Source: Olivibacter sitiensis DSM 17696
GTDB taxonomy: Bacteria > Bacteroidota > Bacteroidia > Sphingobacteriales > Sphingobacteriaceae
Assembly: GCF_000427965.1 (NCBI RefSeq)
Contig: NZ_ATZA01000017.1
Coordinates: 23,135 to 87,134 of the forward strand
Direction of reading: 5' to 3'
Length of the DNA stretch: 64,000 nucleotides
This document shows positions 19,146 through 28,245 of this stretch, piece after piece (position 1 is the stretch's first letter; every line of letters starts with the position of its first letter). The position numbers were made by a program, and so were the translations under genes. Below the pieces are notes generated by a model. It was not told where the DNA came from, ran no database searches, and saw only the letters and a list, made by a program, of their open reading frames with translations.

Positions 19146-20127
19146 AATTCACGCTGCCATTACGGCTGTTAATGGATATGTCCCTGAATACGTGCTCACC
19201 AACAAAGAGCTGGAGCAAATGGTGGACACAAATGACGAATGGATCGTTTCTCGTACCGGAATCAAAGAGAGGCATATCCTAAAGGGCGAAGGGCTAGCTA
19301 CCTCGGACATGGCCGTTCCAGCGGTAAAAGGCTTGTTGGAAAAAAGAGGAATAGGCGCCGAGGAAATTGAACTTGTCATTTTTTGTACTACCACGCCCGA
19401 CATGCCTTTTCCTGCTACGGCAAATATACTGAGCGACAAAATTGGAGCGGTAAACGCTTGGGGCTTCGATCTACAGGCTGCCTGCTCTGGATTCCTTTAC
19501 GGACTGACCACTGGTGCCCAGTTTATTGAAAGCGGCAGGCACAAAAAAGTATTGGTGGTAGGAGGAGACAAGATGTCTTCCATCATCGACTACCAAGACC
19601 GCGCCACTTGCATCATTTTTGGCGATGGCTGCGGCGCAGTATTGCTCGAGCCCAACACCGAGGGTTTTGGAATAATAGACAGCGTATTACATAGCGATGG
19701 TTCCGGTCGCGAACACTTGCACATGAAAGCTGGAGGCTCCTTAATGCCGGCCAGCCACCAAACTGTCGACAATCGCTTGCATTACGCCTATCAGGAGGGC
19801 AAAACGGTATTCAAGTTTGCCGTATCCAATATGGCAGATGTTGCTGCCGAAATTATGCAGCGCAATGAGCTTACGGCCGATGATATAGCCTGGCTGGTAC
19901 CGCATCAAGCAAATAAACGCATCATAGATGCTACGGCACATCGCATGGGATTGGCAGACGAGAAGGTGATGGTCAATATACAAAGATACGGCAACACCAC
20001 TAGTGGCACCATTCCGCTATGCCTTTGGGAGTGGGAAAGTCAACTAAAAAAGGGGGACAAGCTGATCCTAGCTGCTTTTGGAGGCGGTTTCACTTGGGGA
20101 GCCACCTACCTTAAATGGGCATACTGA
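19138..20127 (+). CDS. fabH: beta-ketoacyl-ACP synthase III
   Basis: Initiates fatty-acid synthesis by condensing acetyl-CoA (or a branched primer) with malonyl-ACP. It has 329 residues. The catalytic Cys is in [11 protein letters not shown] (about residue 115), the His in [10 protein letters not shown] (about 256) and the Asn in [11 protein letters not shown] (about 286). The N-terminus has [15 protein letters not shown], the CoA-binding segment of FabH. Bacteroidetes often use branched primers, but primer choice cannot be read here. It overlaps plsX and is followed 80 bases later by accB. Confidence 0.97.
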   Translation: MSKIHAAITAVNGYVPEYVLTNKELEQMVDTNDEWIVSRTGIKERHILKGEGLATSDMAVPAVKGLLEKRGIGAEEIELVIFCTTTPDMPFPATANILSDKIGAVNAWGFDLQAACSGFLYGLTTGAQFIESGRHKKVLVVGGDKMSSIIDYQDRATCIIFGDGCGAVLLEPNTEGFGIIDSVLHSDGSGREHLHMKAGGSLMPASHQTVDNRLHYAYQEGKTVFKFAVSNMADVAAEIMQRNELTADDIAWLVPHQANKRIIDATAHRMGLADEKVMVNIQRYGNTTSGTIPLCLWEWESQLKKGDKLILAAFGGGFTWGATYLKWAY

Positions 20128-20207
20128 TAAATAAATTTATAAACAATAATTGCTAATTAAGGCCTAAGATTATACTTTTGGAAGCAAAACAACAAAAAAC
20201 GAGCAAA

Positions 20208-20675
20208 ATGAGCATGGATATTAAACAGATCCAAGACCTGATAAAATTCGTTGCGAAATCAGGTGTCAATGAAGTTTCTATCGAAGAGAAAGATTTCAAA
20301 ATCACTATAAAAACCAACCAAGAACCAACCTATGTTACGGCTACTCTTCCGGCACCAGTACAAGCAGCTGCGGCGGCGCCTATACAGGCTGCTGAAGTGG
20401 CAACACCGGCCAAGGAAGCGAGTGATAATTCAAAATATATCACCATAAAATCGCCAATGATAGGTACGTTCTACCGTTCGGCAAGTCCGGAAAAACCATC
20501 TTACGTAAATGTAGGTGACGAGATACAGGCTGGCCAAATAGTGTGCATTTTGGAAGCGATGAAACTATTTAACGAAATAGAATCGGAAGTATCCGGTAAA
20601 ATCGTAAAGATATTGGTTGAAAATGCCCAACCGGTGGAATATGATCAACCGTTGTTTTTGATTGATCCAAGTTAG
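20208..20675 (+). CDS. accB: acetyl-CoA carboxylase biotin carboxyl carrier protein
   Basis: Carries biotin between the carboxylase and transferase parts of acetyl-CoA carboxylase. It has 155 residues from the ATG at 20208 ([10 protein letters not shown]). A TTG ten codons upstream is rejected. [22 protein letters not shown]-terminal helix region, an Ala/Pro-rich linker (about 55-80) and a C-terminal biotinyl domain are seen. The biotin site is [11 protein letters not shown], with Leu in place of the second Met of the usual EAMKM. A terminator-type hairpin separates it from accC. Confidence 0.97.
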   Translation: MSMDIKQIQDLIKFVAKSGVNEVSIEEKDFKITIKTNQEPTYVTATLPAPVQAAAAAPIQAAEVATPAKEASDNSKYITIKSPMIGTFYRSASPEKPSYVNVGDEIQAGQIVCILEAMKLFNEIESEVSGKIVKILVENAQPVEYDQPLFLIDPS

Positions 20676-20704
20676 TAACAGCTTTTTGCAAAATTAGCTA
20701 CGTA

Positions 20705-20734
20705 TAGCCTGGACCAAAATCCGGGCTATTTTTT
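20705..20734 (+). terminator. hairpin terminator between accB and accC
   Basis: TAGCCTGG (20705-20712) pairs with CCGGGCTA (20721-20728), including one G-T wobble, around an 8-base loop, and is followed by six T. It lies in the 182-base accB-accC gap and suggests that accC has its own promoter or receives only read-through transcription. Confidence 0.75.
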
Positions 20735-20857
20735 GAGATACAATTATTTTCACCTAACATATTTCAATTTAATTGAGATATGGTGGCAAGACAACGATTT
20801 CTGAGCTTATATATATTGGCTCAGCAACATAATAAAGTCGCGAATCAAACAAGCATT

Positions 20858-22207
20858 ATGTTTAAAAAAATCCTTATTGCAAATCGAGGGGAGATAGCGC
20901 TCCGCATTATCCGTACCTGTAAGGAAATGGGTATAAAAAGTGTAGCCGTATACTCGACCGCAGACCGTGAAAGCCTGCATGTACGTTTTGCCGATGAAGC
21001 TGTATGCATCGGTCCTCCTCCCAGTAAAGACTCATACCTGAATATACCGAACATTATATCCGCAGCGGAGCTCACCAATGCCGATGCCATACATCCAGGG
21101 TACGGTTTTCTGTCGGAAAACGAGAAGTTTTCTGCTATCTGTCGCGACTATGGCATCAAGTTTATCGGTGCCACCCCTGAACAGATCCGCGACATGGGAG
21201 ACAAGTCTTCGGCAAAGGCTACAATGAAAAAGGCGGGTGTACCCACCATTCCAGGCTCAGAGGGACTGTTGTCCAGCGTCAAACAAGGCATTGCCTTGGC
21301 AAATGAAATAGGCTATCCCGTTATACTGAAAGCTACTGCAGGTGGCGGTGGCCGCGGCATGCGCGTGGTATGGAATGACGGGGAGTTTGAACCTGCCTGG
21401 GACTCGGCTCGTCAAGAAGCTGGGGCCGCTTTTGGCAATGATGGCATCTATCTGGAGAAGTTCGTGGAAGACCCACGCCATATCGAGATTCAAGTAATAG
21501 GCGATCAATACGGCACCGTATGCCACCTGTCAGAGCGCGATTGCTCAATTCAAAGACGGCATCAAAAACTGCTGGAAGAGTGCCCTTCTCCTTTCATGAC
21601 GCCCGAACTGCGGCAGAAAATGGGAGCTGCAGCTATTGAAGGAGCGAAAGCGGTAAATTATGAAGGTGCTGGAACCATTGAGTTTCTAGTGGACAAGTAT
21701 CGCAATTTTTATTTCATGGAAATGAACACCCGTATACAGGTGGAGCACCCTGTAACGGAAGAGGTCATCAACTTTGATCTCATTAAAGAGCAAATCAAGG
21801 TGGCTTCGGGTGTTCCTCTTTCGGGGAAAAATTACGAGCCCATCCGCCACGCAATTGAATGCCGCATAAATGCAGAAGATCCCTTCAACAATTTCCGCCC
21901 ATCACCAGGTAGGATCACTACTTTCCATTCTCCGGGAGGACATGGCGTAAGGGTAGATACTCACGTATATGCCGGCTATCAAATTCCGCCAAATTACGAC
22001 TCCATGATAGCCAAGCTGATTTGCTATGCACAGACTCGCGAAGAGGCGATCAACACAATGGAACGTGCACTGAGTGAATTTGTCATCGAAGGAATAAAAA
22101 CAACCATCCCACTACATATCCAGTTGATGCGGGATCCAAACTTCAGAGCAGGTAACTTTACCACGAAATTTATGGAAACCTTTGAGATCAAGGAGACCGT
22201 ACTTTAA
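20858..22207 (+). CDS. accC: acetyl-CoA carboxylase biotin carboxylase subunit
   Basis: ATP-grasp enzyme that carboxylates biotin on AccB. From the ATG at 20858 ([17 protein letters not shown]) it has 449 residues, equal to the E. coli enzyme. An upstream in-frame ATG at 20780 adds 26 non-homologous residues and is rejected. The motifs seen are [10 protein letters not shown] (about 80), the glycine-rich ATP loop [14 protein letters not shown] (about 159), [12 protein letters not shown] (about 209), [18 protein letters not shown] with catalytic residues (about 284-300), and the C-terminal biotin-carboxylase domain with [15 protein letters not shown]. Confidence 0.97.
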   Translation: MFKKILIANRGEIALRIIRTCKEMGIKSVAVYSTADRESLHVRFADEAVCIGPPPSKDSYLNIPNIISAAELTNADAIHPGYGFLSENEKFSAICRDYGIKFIGATPEQIRDMGDKSSAKATMKKAGVPTIPGSEGLLSSVKQGIALANEIGYPVILKATAGGGGRGMRVVWNDGEFEPAWDSARQEAGAAFGNDGIYLEKFVEDPRHIEIQVIGDQYGTVCHLSERDCSIQRRHQKLLEECPSPFMTPELRQKMGAAAIEGAKAVNYEGAGTIEFLVDKYRNFYFMEMNTRIQVEHPVTEEVINFDLIKEQIKVASGVPLSGKNYEPIRHAIECRINAEDPFNNFRPSPGRITTFHSPGGHGVRVDTHVYAGYQIPPNYDSMIAKLICYAQTREEAINTMERALSEFVIEGIKTTIPLHIQLMRDPNFRAGNFTTKFMETFEIKETVL

Positions 22208-22231
22208 ACAAAGATGATGGCATATTACGCC

Positions 22232-22270
22232 AAAAATACCATTCCTTTCAACAAGAATGGTATTTTTGTT
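22232..22270 (+). terminator. terminator after accC
   Basis: A perfect 13-bp stem AAAAATACCATTC (22232-22244) / GAATGGTATTTTT (22255-22267) with a 10-base loop ends in a T-rich run. It closes the fatty-acid cluster before tatC. Confidence 0.88.
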
Positions 22271-22309
22271 TTAGCATGATGAGAAACACACATTTGGACC
22301 ATAAGCGCT

Positions 22310-23173
22310 ATGAGTGATACGAACAGCAAGAAGTTAATAGACGCAATCAAGGATAAAGGGAAAAGCATTGAGGCAGAAATGTCTTTCTTTGATCATTTGG
22401 AGGTGCTGAGGTGGCATTTGATCCGCTCGGCAATTGCTATCATCGTCTTTATGGGACTAGCCTTTGCCTATTATGATTTCATCTTCGATAAAATTATAAT
22501 GGGGCCCAAGAAGGTTGATTTTTGGACCTATAGAATGATGTGCCTCTTAAGCGAAAAATTCCATTTAGGTGAGGACTTTTGTGTCAAAAAGATCAACATG
22601 AATATCATCAATACCGATATGGCGGGACAGTTTACCCTTCAGATAAATTCCTCGCTTCTAATCGGTATTATATTGGGTTTTCCTTACCTTCTGTTTGAGA
22701 TATGGAAATTTATCAAACCAGCGCTAACCGACAATGAGAGAAAGTCTGCCAATGGTTTTGTATTCTATGCTTCCTTTCTGTTTGTCCTAGGCGTGCTTTT
22801 CGGTTATTATATCGTCACGGCCCTTTCAGTTAACTTCTTGGCAAACTATACTGTAAGTGAAGACATATCCAACCAGATCACCATAGACAGCTACCTAGCG
22901 TCCGTAGCTACGCTCACCATGGGAACGGGGATTGTTTTCGAGCTGCCTATTGTTATTTATATCCTTTCCAGAATGGGTATCATGACCCCTACTTTTATGC
23001 GCAGTACGCGTAGGTATGCCATCGTCATCATTTTGATCATTGCCGCTGTCATTACGCCCTCGGCTGACGTTATTACCATGCTTACGGTTAGTTTTCCTTT
23101 GTTCATTTTGTATGAACTAAGTATTGTCATTGCCGCAAGAGTAGAAAAGAATAGGGAAAAGGAAATGAAGTAA
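22310..23173 (+). CDS. tatC: Sec-independent protein translocase TatC
   Basis: Polytopic receptor subunit of the twin-arginine translocase, which recognises folded proteins with RR signal peptides. It has 287 residues and six predicted membrane segments. It has SFFDHLEVLRWHLIRSAIAI (about 25-45), matching the N-terminal HLxELRxR-type motif with the key Glu. FPYLLFEIWKFIKPALTDNE near residue 125 is the conserved cytoplasmic loop with FE and P-A-L. The segment between helices 1 and 2 is longer than in E. coli, which is common in Bacteroidetes. No tatA is seen nearby. rpiB follows 79 bases later. Confidence 0.95.
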   Translation: MSDTNSKKLIDAIKDKGKSIEAEMSFFDHLEVLRWHLIRSAIAIIVFMGLAFAYYDFIFDKIIMGPKKVDFWTYRMMCLLSEKFHLGEDFCVKKINMNIINTDMAGQFTLQINSSLLIGIILGFPYLLFEIWKFIKPALTDNERKSANGFVFYASFLFVLGVLFGYYIVTALSVNFLANYTVSEDISNQITIDSYLASVATLTMGTGIVFELPIVIYILSRMGIMTPTFMRSTRRYAIVIILIIAAVITPSADVITMLTVSFPLFILYELSIVIAARVEKNREKEMK

Positions 23174-23252
23174 AAGACTAGAGACTAAAGCGTGTTGACA
23201 AACAAGCTAATTGCCAATGGCCGATAGTCCACAGCAATAAAAAACAAAGCAT

Positions 23253-23696
23253 ATGAAAGAGATAAAGAAAATAGCCATAGGTGGCGATCATGCAGGATTT
23301 CAGTACAAGAAAGAACTCATATCTTTCTTGAAAGATGCTGGATATGAAGTACACAATTTTGGAACGGACAGTGCCGATTCGGTAGATTATCCCGATTTTG
23401 CACATCCAACGGCAACTGCTGTTGAAGATGGGAAATGCGATTTGGGTGTTCTAATCTGTGGCAGTGCGAACGGTGTGGCCATCACTGCCAATAAGCACCA
23501 GGGGATACGTGCTGCCATCTGTTGGGAAAAAGAGATAGCCAGCCTGGCCAGGCAGCACAATGACGCCAATATCATCTGCATACCAGCGCGTTTCGTAAGT
23601 CTAGATTTGGCGAAGGAAATGGTGAAAACTTTTCTCGAAACGCCATTCGAAGGGGGCAGACATAGTAATAGAGTCAATAAGATAGCCTGCAAATAA
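23253..23696 (+). CDS. rpiB: ribose-5-phosphate isomerase B
   Basis: Interconverts ribose-5-phosphate and ribulose-5-phosphate in the pentose phosphate pathway. It has 147 residues, normal for RpiB/LacAB. The motifs seen are IAIGGDHAGFQYKKEL at the N-terminus, VDYPDFAHPTATAV, the active-site Cys in VLICGSANGVAITANK (about residue 72), and HNDANIICIPARF near 108. The CGSANG loop differs slightly from the CGTGIG of E. coli RpiB, but this form is common in Bacteroidetes. Confidence 0.94.
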   Translation: MKEIKKIAIGGDHAGFQYKKELISFLKDAGYEVHNFGTDSADSVDYPDFAHPTATAVEDGKCDLGVLICGSANGVAITANKHQGIRAAICWEKEIASLARQHNDANIICIPARFVSLDLAKEMVKTFLETPFEGGRHSNRVNKIACK

Positions 23697-23757
23697 TTAA
23701 TTAATTTAATGTTAGGTTCGCAACGCCTTGCAACTGTAGCATTGTAAATCATTAAAT

Positions 23758-25341
23758 ATGAACAAAAATTTCTCTTTACTTTTTCTAGCGCTAAGCTGCA
23801 GCCTAGCTCCTAGCCTAGCCCAAGAAAGCATAGCCACGCGATATGCCAATGAAATAACCGCAGCAGATGCCAGCAAACACCTGCACATCATTGCTTCTGA
23901 CGAGATGGAAGGTAGAGAAACTGGCAAACCCGGTAACGACAAAGCAGCGGCGTACATTGCCGAACAGTTTAAAAAGATGGGTTTAAAGGCTCCCGTTAAT
24001 GGTTCCTATTTTCAGCCTGTGGAATTGGCTGAGTCTCGCTTTGATGTGAAGTATTTCAAGGCGAATGGCCAAGAGCTTATCAGCGGAAACGATTTTTTCA
24101 TGCCCAATAGTGGCGCCCAAAACACCATTTCCACCAACGAGATTTGGTTCATAGGCTACGGTATAGATGATGAAAAATATTCCGACCTTGCTGGTCTGGA
24201 TCTACAGGGAAAGGTAGTTCTACTTATCAATAGCGGCGAGCCTACAAAAGCCGACGGCACAAGCTATATCACTGGAAGCAAAACCCTATCTGACTGGGCT
24301 ACAAGCCGTAATAAAAGGATACAAACTGTCATGAGCAAAAGCCCCGCGCTAGTACTCGCTACCTCTCCCGAGGTAGCAAACATGCTAGAACGTGTACGCA
24401 TGATGGGTAGCGGCGGCAGGATGCAAATCAAAGAAGACGTAAAAGAACCAACGGGACCGAACGCTAATCGGCCTACTGTAGCTTATGTGACCACCGAAGC
24501 GGCCAATAAGATACTCCAAAATTCTGGACATACCTATGAAAGTCTGAAGAAGGCGATTGATGACTCGGGTAAAGCTCAAAGCCAAGCCTTAAAGAGCAGT
24601 GTAGAAACCAGCTTTGCCGTAGAGACCATCGACGTAAAAAGCCAGAACGTATTGGCCTACCTAGAAGGTACCGACCTAAAAGATGAGCTGTTAGTCATCA
24701 GCGGACATTACGACCATATCGGTGTAAATCCAGATGGACAAATAAACAATGGAGCAGATGACGATGGTTCCGGAACAACAGGAGTCATCGAAATGGCACA
24801 AGCTTTTGCAAAAGCAAAAGCGGATGGCAAGGGACCGCGTAGAAGTATTCTGTTTCTGACTGTCACTGGCGAGGAAAAAGGACTACTAGGTTCGGATTAC
24901 TATACGAGACACCCTGTATTCCCATTGGCCAATACCGTGACCAATCTTAATATCGACATGATAGGCCGCATAGATCCGCCACATGAGGCAGATACCAATT
25001 ACGTGTACCTGGTAGGTTCAGACAAATTGAGCTCACAGTTGCATGCTATAAGTGAAGAAGCAAATAACCGCTATACCAAGTTCAAACTGGATTATAAGTA
25101 CAATGATCCCGAAGATCCCGAGCGCATTTACTACCGTTCAGATCATTATAATTTTGCCAAGAACGGTATTCCAGTTATCTTCTATTTCAATGGTGTACAT
25201 GCGGACTACCACAATGTGGGCGATACCGTGGATAAGATAGATTTCAATCTGCTTGCCAGAAGAACTCAACTCGTGTTTTATACAGCTTGGGACGTGGCCA
25301 ATAGAGATCAAAGACCCCTTGTTGACTCCAATAAGAAGTAA
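23758..25341 (+). CDS. secreted M28-family zinc peptidase
   Basis: Exported aminopeptidase-type metallopeptidase of 527 residues. It starts with a signal peptide (about 1-21, ending SLAQ). A PA-type insert is likely around residues 110-290. The M28 zinc ligands appear in SGHYDHIGVN (about 320), NNGADDDGSGTTGVIEMAQA (about 333-350) and LTVTGEEKGLLGSDYYTRHP (about 371-390), and a later His in YRSDHYNFAKNGIPVIFY and HADYHNVGDTVDKID. The catalytic Glu is in the TGEEKG block. It is monocistronic and closed by a strong terminator. The substrate is presumably peptides in the periplasm. Confidence 0.93.
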   Translation: MNKNFSLLFLALSCSLAPSLAQESIATRYANEITAADASKHLHIIASDEMEGRETGKPGNDKAAAYIAEQFKKMGLKAPVNGSYFQPVELAESRFDVKYFKANGQELISGNDFFMPNSGAQNTISTNEIWFIGYGIDDEKYSDLAGLDLQGKVVLLINSGEPTKADGTSYITGSKTLSDWATSRNKRIQTVMSKSPALVLATSPEVANMLERVRMMGSGGRMQIKEDVKEPTGPNANRPTVAYVTTEAANKILQNSGHTYESLKKAIDDSGKAQSQALKSSVETSFAVETIDVKSQNVLAYLEGTDLKDELLVISGHYDHIGVNPDGQINNGADDDGSGTTGVIEMAQAFAKAKADGKGPRRSILFLTVTGEEKGLLGSDYYTRHPVFPLANTVTNLNIDMIGRIDPPHEADTNYVYLVGSDKLSSQLHAISEEANNRYTKFKLDYKYNDPEDPERIYYRSDHYNFAKNGIPVIFYFNGVHADYHNVGDTVDKIDFNLLARRTQLVFYTAWDVANRDQRPLVDSNKK

Positions 25342-25365
25342 GAAAAAGTAACGGAGGAATCCGCT

Positions 25366-25405
25366 AGCCGCCGTAATATGCTCTCATATACGGCGGCTTT
25401 TTTTT
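25366..25405 (+). terminator. terminator after the M28 peptidase gene
   Basis: AGCCGCCGTA (25366-25375) pairs perfectly with TACGGCGGCT (25389-25398), followed by eight T. It is a textbook intrinsic terminator located 24 bases after the stop codon. Confidence 0.93.
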
Positions 25406-25455
25406 CTTTCCGTTTTTCATCCCTATACCCTTCCTTTCCCATACTAACGCAAAGA

Positions 25456-27042
25456 TTACCCTTCGTTGCCTACCACGTAAATGAGCCATTCGTCAAACCG
25501 GTACCATTCTTCCAAGACTGTCACTACATCTCTATAGGTGTGTACGGAAGTATCTGCAGGGAAGAAGGCAAAATTGAAATCGTCCTTTTTGGACAGGTCA
25601 AAACCCAGCCAGTGTCCCCATCGCTCGTGGCATCCTACTGGCAGGAACTCTCCACGTGATGTCCTGCTTTCCTGTTCGGCATTCCTATCAACTTGCTCTT
25701 GTGCTGCCAGCCATTCGGCCTTGTTGAAGAAGCGAATTGCTTCACTTCCGTTCTCTGCTGCAAATAAGCGGCACGGCCCTACCACTTCGATAAATTGCAG
25801 AAAAGCCGCTGGTACGGCACGAACAAAATGCTGCTTGATCAAGTAGGCTGGACTATCTCCCTTGCTGTCTTTTTCAAACAAATATGCTCCCTCATTCATC
25901 TGGATAGGCTTCTCACCTCTGCTTTCCTCACACCAATGCAACAACTGCTGCAAGGCATGCTCAAAGGCCTTCCCTGTCTTCATGCTAAGGTCGGTATGCG
26001 TGGAGCTAATATTCAACACTTGTTCTCTCCCAATTTCTATTTGATGAGTCTCTAAGGGCCTATAGCAGATGCTGACCGCCTTTGTCCCTTTCAAACGATC
26101 ATATTGGTTTCTGTCGAGCTCGATTTCCTGTAGCGAGCCGTACTCGTCCATTACCTGCATGGTGGCCCCTAGGCCATTGGGGTGTAAGCGAAATGTCTTC
26201 ACGGCAGCCTCAAATGTCACCTTACTATCCTGCATAGGCAAGGAGTTTACCGATCCGCCCTTCAGCAGCAACTGTTCGAGGTAATATAGAAGCAGCATCA
26301 GCAGCGAAACTACAATAAGGTACCGTGTCCATAGATCGAAATACAGGGATATCCCTCCCCACAACAAGGCAGGAAGCAAGACATAGCGGTTATAGGCCTT
26401 ATTCAAAAGACCTGTATTGTCCATTTCATTTTGGTGAAAATGTTCCAATCGCATACGCTCATCGCCAGTTAAAGGGGAGCGAACACCACGTATGGGTTGC
26501 AGGCTGATATACTGCTTATTGCTGTCCAAATAGGTGAGCTCAATGGGCTGCCCCCTGGAAAGGCCCCTCTTCACCGCCGCGGTGACCAGGAACTGCTTTT
26601 CATGCGCGCATTCCGTATCTACATCCATCGACAGGGAATACATATTTGTCGTTGGCCCTACTCGCATGTTAGGTCCGCTGTTCTCTATGCGGGCAAGTCT
26701 TTTCACCTTGCCCCTCAACGTAATGAGATGTGCTCCTTTCACCGTCTGGCGAAGCTTACTTTGTTCATAATAGCCAATAGCAGCAAAAAAAGCGACAAAG
26801 CAAAGGGAGAAAATGCCCAAAAAACACCATAGCTCCAAGCTCACCCGATCTGTCGCAGCAAGTTCAACACTGACGTATACGATGACAAAGACAAATGCAA
26901 AGAACACGGCAAAGTGCAGCAGACAGCCCATATCATTTCGTTGCTCACGCAACATACGTTTCGCCGCGTCGGGCGTCAACGGTTCTTTACGAAAATTATC
27001 CATTTCGTCGCCAGACATAGGGTCATCGGAATATTTATGCAT
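25456..27042 (-). CDS. unknown membrane protein with duplicated TM+beta units and a C-terminal SUKH-like domain
   Basis: A 528-residue protein not recognised with certainty. It appears to contain two similar units: two membrane helices (about 42-60 and 70-90) followed by a small beta-rich segment with HLITLRGKVKRLARIENSG and ELTYLDSNKQYISLQP, then two more helices (about 222-260) followed by VTFEAAVKTFRLHPNG and VSICYRPLETHQIEIGRE. The C-terminal quarter has PAAFLQFIEVVGPCRLFAAE and GEFLPVGCHERWGHWLGFDL and ends with an aromatic-rich helix, resembling the SUKH (SMI1/KNR4) fold. The beta units recall DUF3592-type domains. All domain calls are inference. It is upstream of no obvious operon partner but lies next to two other membrane genes on the same strand. 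Confidence 0.75.
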   Translation of the reverse strand: MHKYSDDPMSGDEMDNFRKEPLTPDAAKRMLREQRNDMGCLLHFAVFFAFVFVIVYVSVELAATDRVSLELWCFLGIFSLCFVAFFAAIGYYEQSKLRQTVKGAHLITLRGKVKRLARIENSGPNMRVGPTTNMYSLSMDVDTECAHEKQFLVTAAVKRGLSRGQPIELTYLDSNKQYISLQPIRGVRSPLTGDERMRLEHFHQNEMDNTGLLNKAYNRYVLLPALLWGGISLYFDLWTRYLIVVSLLMLLLYYLEQLLLKGGSVNSLPMQDSKVTFEAAVKTFRLHPNGLGATMQVMDEYGSLQEIELDRNQYDRLKGTKAVSICYRPLETHQIEIGREQVLNISSTHTDLSMKTGKAFEHALQQLLHWCEESRGEKPIQMNEGAYLFEKDSKGDSPAYLIKQHFVRAVPAAFLQFIEVVGPCRLFAAENGSEAIRFFNKAEWLAAQEQVDRNAEQESRTSRGEFLPVGCHERWGHWLGFDLSKKDDFNFAFFPADTSVHTYRDVVTVLEEWYRFDEWLIYVVGNEG

Positions 27043-27090
27043 ACATCGTCAACTTCTTATACAGCTAGTGGGATGAATATTCTTCATTCA

Positions 27091-27387
27091 TCAGCAAATA
27101 ACGCACATATCCTTGAGTGCATAAATGGCCAAGAGGTAAAACAGCAGCATTAGCCCCGATAGGATGAGCGACAAGATGCCTCTCGTGCTGGGCCGTTCCC
27201 ATATACTGGCCAAGGAGAGTACCAAAGCAACCAAGGCGGAAATGAAACTGACCACAATGAGCCAATCGATATTGACATAAGTACTAGCACTATATAACAC
27301 CACAACTATCGCCAAGACGGATACTGCTATGCCTACCATGGCCCATTTGGCAAGGGATAGCGCCTTTATTGTTCTTTTATCTTCCAT
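27091..27387 (-). CDS. small three-helix membrane protein of unknown function
   Basis: 98 residues from the ATG at 27387 (MEDKRTIKALS). A longer in-frame start at 27435 would overlap the upstream gene and has no support. Three hydrophobic segments are seen at about residues 13-33, 38-58 and 68-90, and the C-terminus is LKDMCVIC. No family is recognised. It is 23 bases downstream of the membrane protein at 27410-28147 and 48 bases upstream of the duplicated membrane protein, so the three may form one operon. Confidence 0.7.
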   Translation of the reverse strand: MEDKRTIKALSLAKWAMVGIAVSVLAIVVVLYSASTYVNIDWLIVVSFISALVALVLSLASIWERPSTRGILSLILSGLMLLFYLLAIYALKDMCVIC

Positions 27388-27409
27388 GCTAAAGCGTACA
27401 TAAAAATAT

Positions 27410-28147
27410 TCAATCAAAGATGAGCGAGGCCCCAAAGCGATAGCTCATGTAACAATCAATCAGAAACAATACCAGTATCAAGATCAGTATAACAGCCACC
27501 CAGGTCCTCACCCATTCCCGCCCGTCGAAGGCAAAAGTATCGGGATGGATGTAAAACTCCGAGAACACGTTCTTACCTACATGCAGATCGGGTCGAAATC
27601 TTCGGATGCCCCGCACGAAATGCCCTATCAGTTCCCTTTGATTGCCAGTATAGTAGCTACGACCAATATCGGTCATGAAGGTTACCGTCCTGGGCCCACC
27701 ATTTACAAAAATACGGAACAAAGTGGGACCACGCCTTTGGGTCTGGGCATAGACATCGGGCGTATGATGTTCGTTGGAGCATTGCAGGTCTTTATACAAT
27801 ATGGCATCCGAATGACCGTCTGCATAGCGGTAGTGTATCCCCTCTCGGTCCACATAAAGTGCTACCACTGATTTTCTCCGCAAGGAGCGGATATGGCGGA
27901 TGAGCAGGTACAGCAAACCGAGAAGCAGGGAATGGGAAAATACAATGACCACCACGTTTGTTATGCGACTGGCGCCATAATAATCGTCCAAAGCAAACCC
28001 CACAGGAATCATGAAGAGACATAGTAGCAACAATCCCATAAGGCCGAATAGCAAAAGTCGAAGCAGCCAGGTCAAAACCCAATTGGGTCTTGCGTGTACT
28101 GCTTCAAAACTGTCTTTATCTGCTATTGCGTGCTTCACATCCATCAT
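27410..28147 (-). CDS. membrane protein with possible PH-like domain (STM3941-like)
   Basis: A 245-residue protein. Two membrane helices lie at about residues 26-50 and 62-84, and a third near 212-232 just before the C-terminus. The part between (about 95-190) has LYVDREGIHYRYADGHSDAI and a strand-rich pattern like bacterial PH domains of the STM3941 type. The function is unknown. It starts a run of minus-strand genes together with the two downstream membrane proteins, and its ATG pair at 28147/28144 lies about 100 bases below the stop of the DUF4198-like gene. Confidence 0.72.
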   Translation of the reverse strand: MMDVKHAIADKDSFEAVHARPNWVLTWLLRLLLFGLMGLLLLCLFMIPVGFALDDYYGASRITNVVVIVFSHSLLLGLLYLLIRHIRSLRRKSVVALYVDREGIHYRYADGHSDAILYKDLQCSNEHHTPDVYAQTQRRGPTLFRIFVNGGPRTVTFMTDIGRSYYTGNQRELIGHFVRGIRRFRPDLHVGKNVFSEFYIHPDTFAFDGREWVRTWVAVILILILVLFLIDCYMSYRFGASLIFD

Positions 28148-28245
28148 AACAAAGATACGCCAGCACGACCTCAGTTGGAATAATGGTTTTCAGGGATTTG
28201 ACAGAACGCTAGTGCAAGCATCTGGCAGCATGGTGTTGGCCGAAC

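Noticed and set aside
20780..20857. N-terminal extension of accC
   Set aside because: The 26 extra residues have no place in the biotin carboxylase family, while the ATG at 20858 gives the canonical [11 protein letters not shown] start and normal length.
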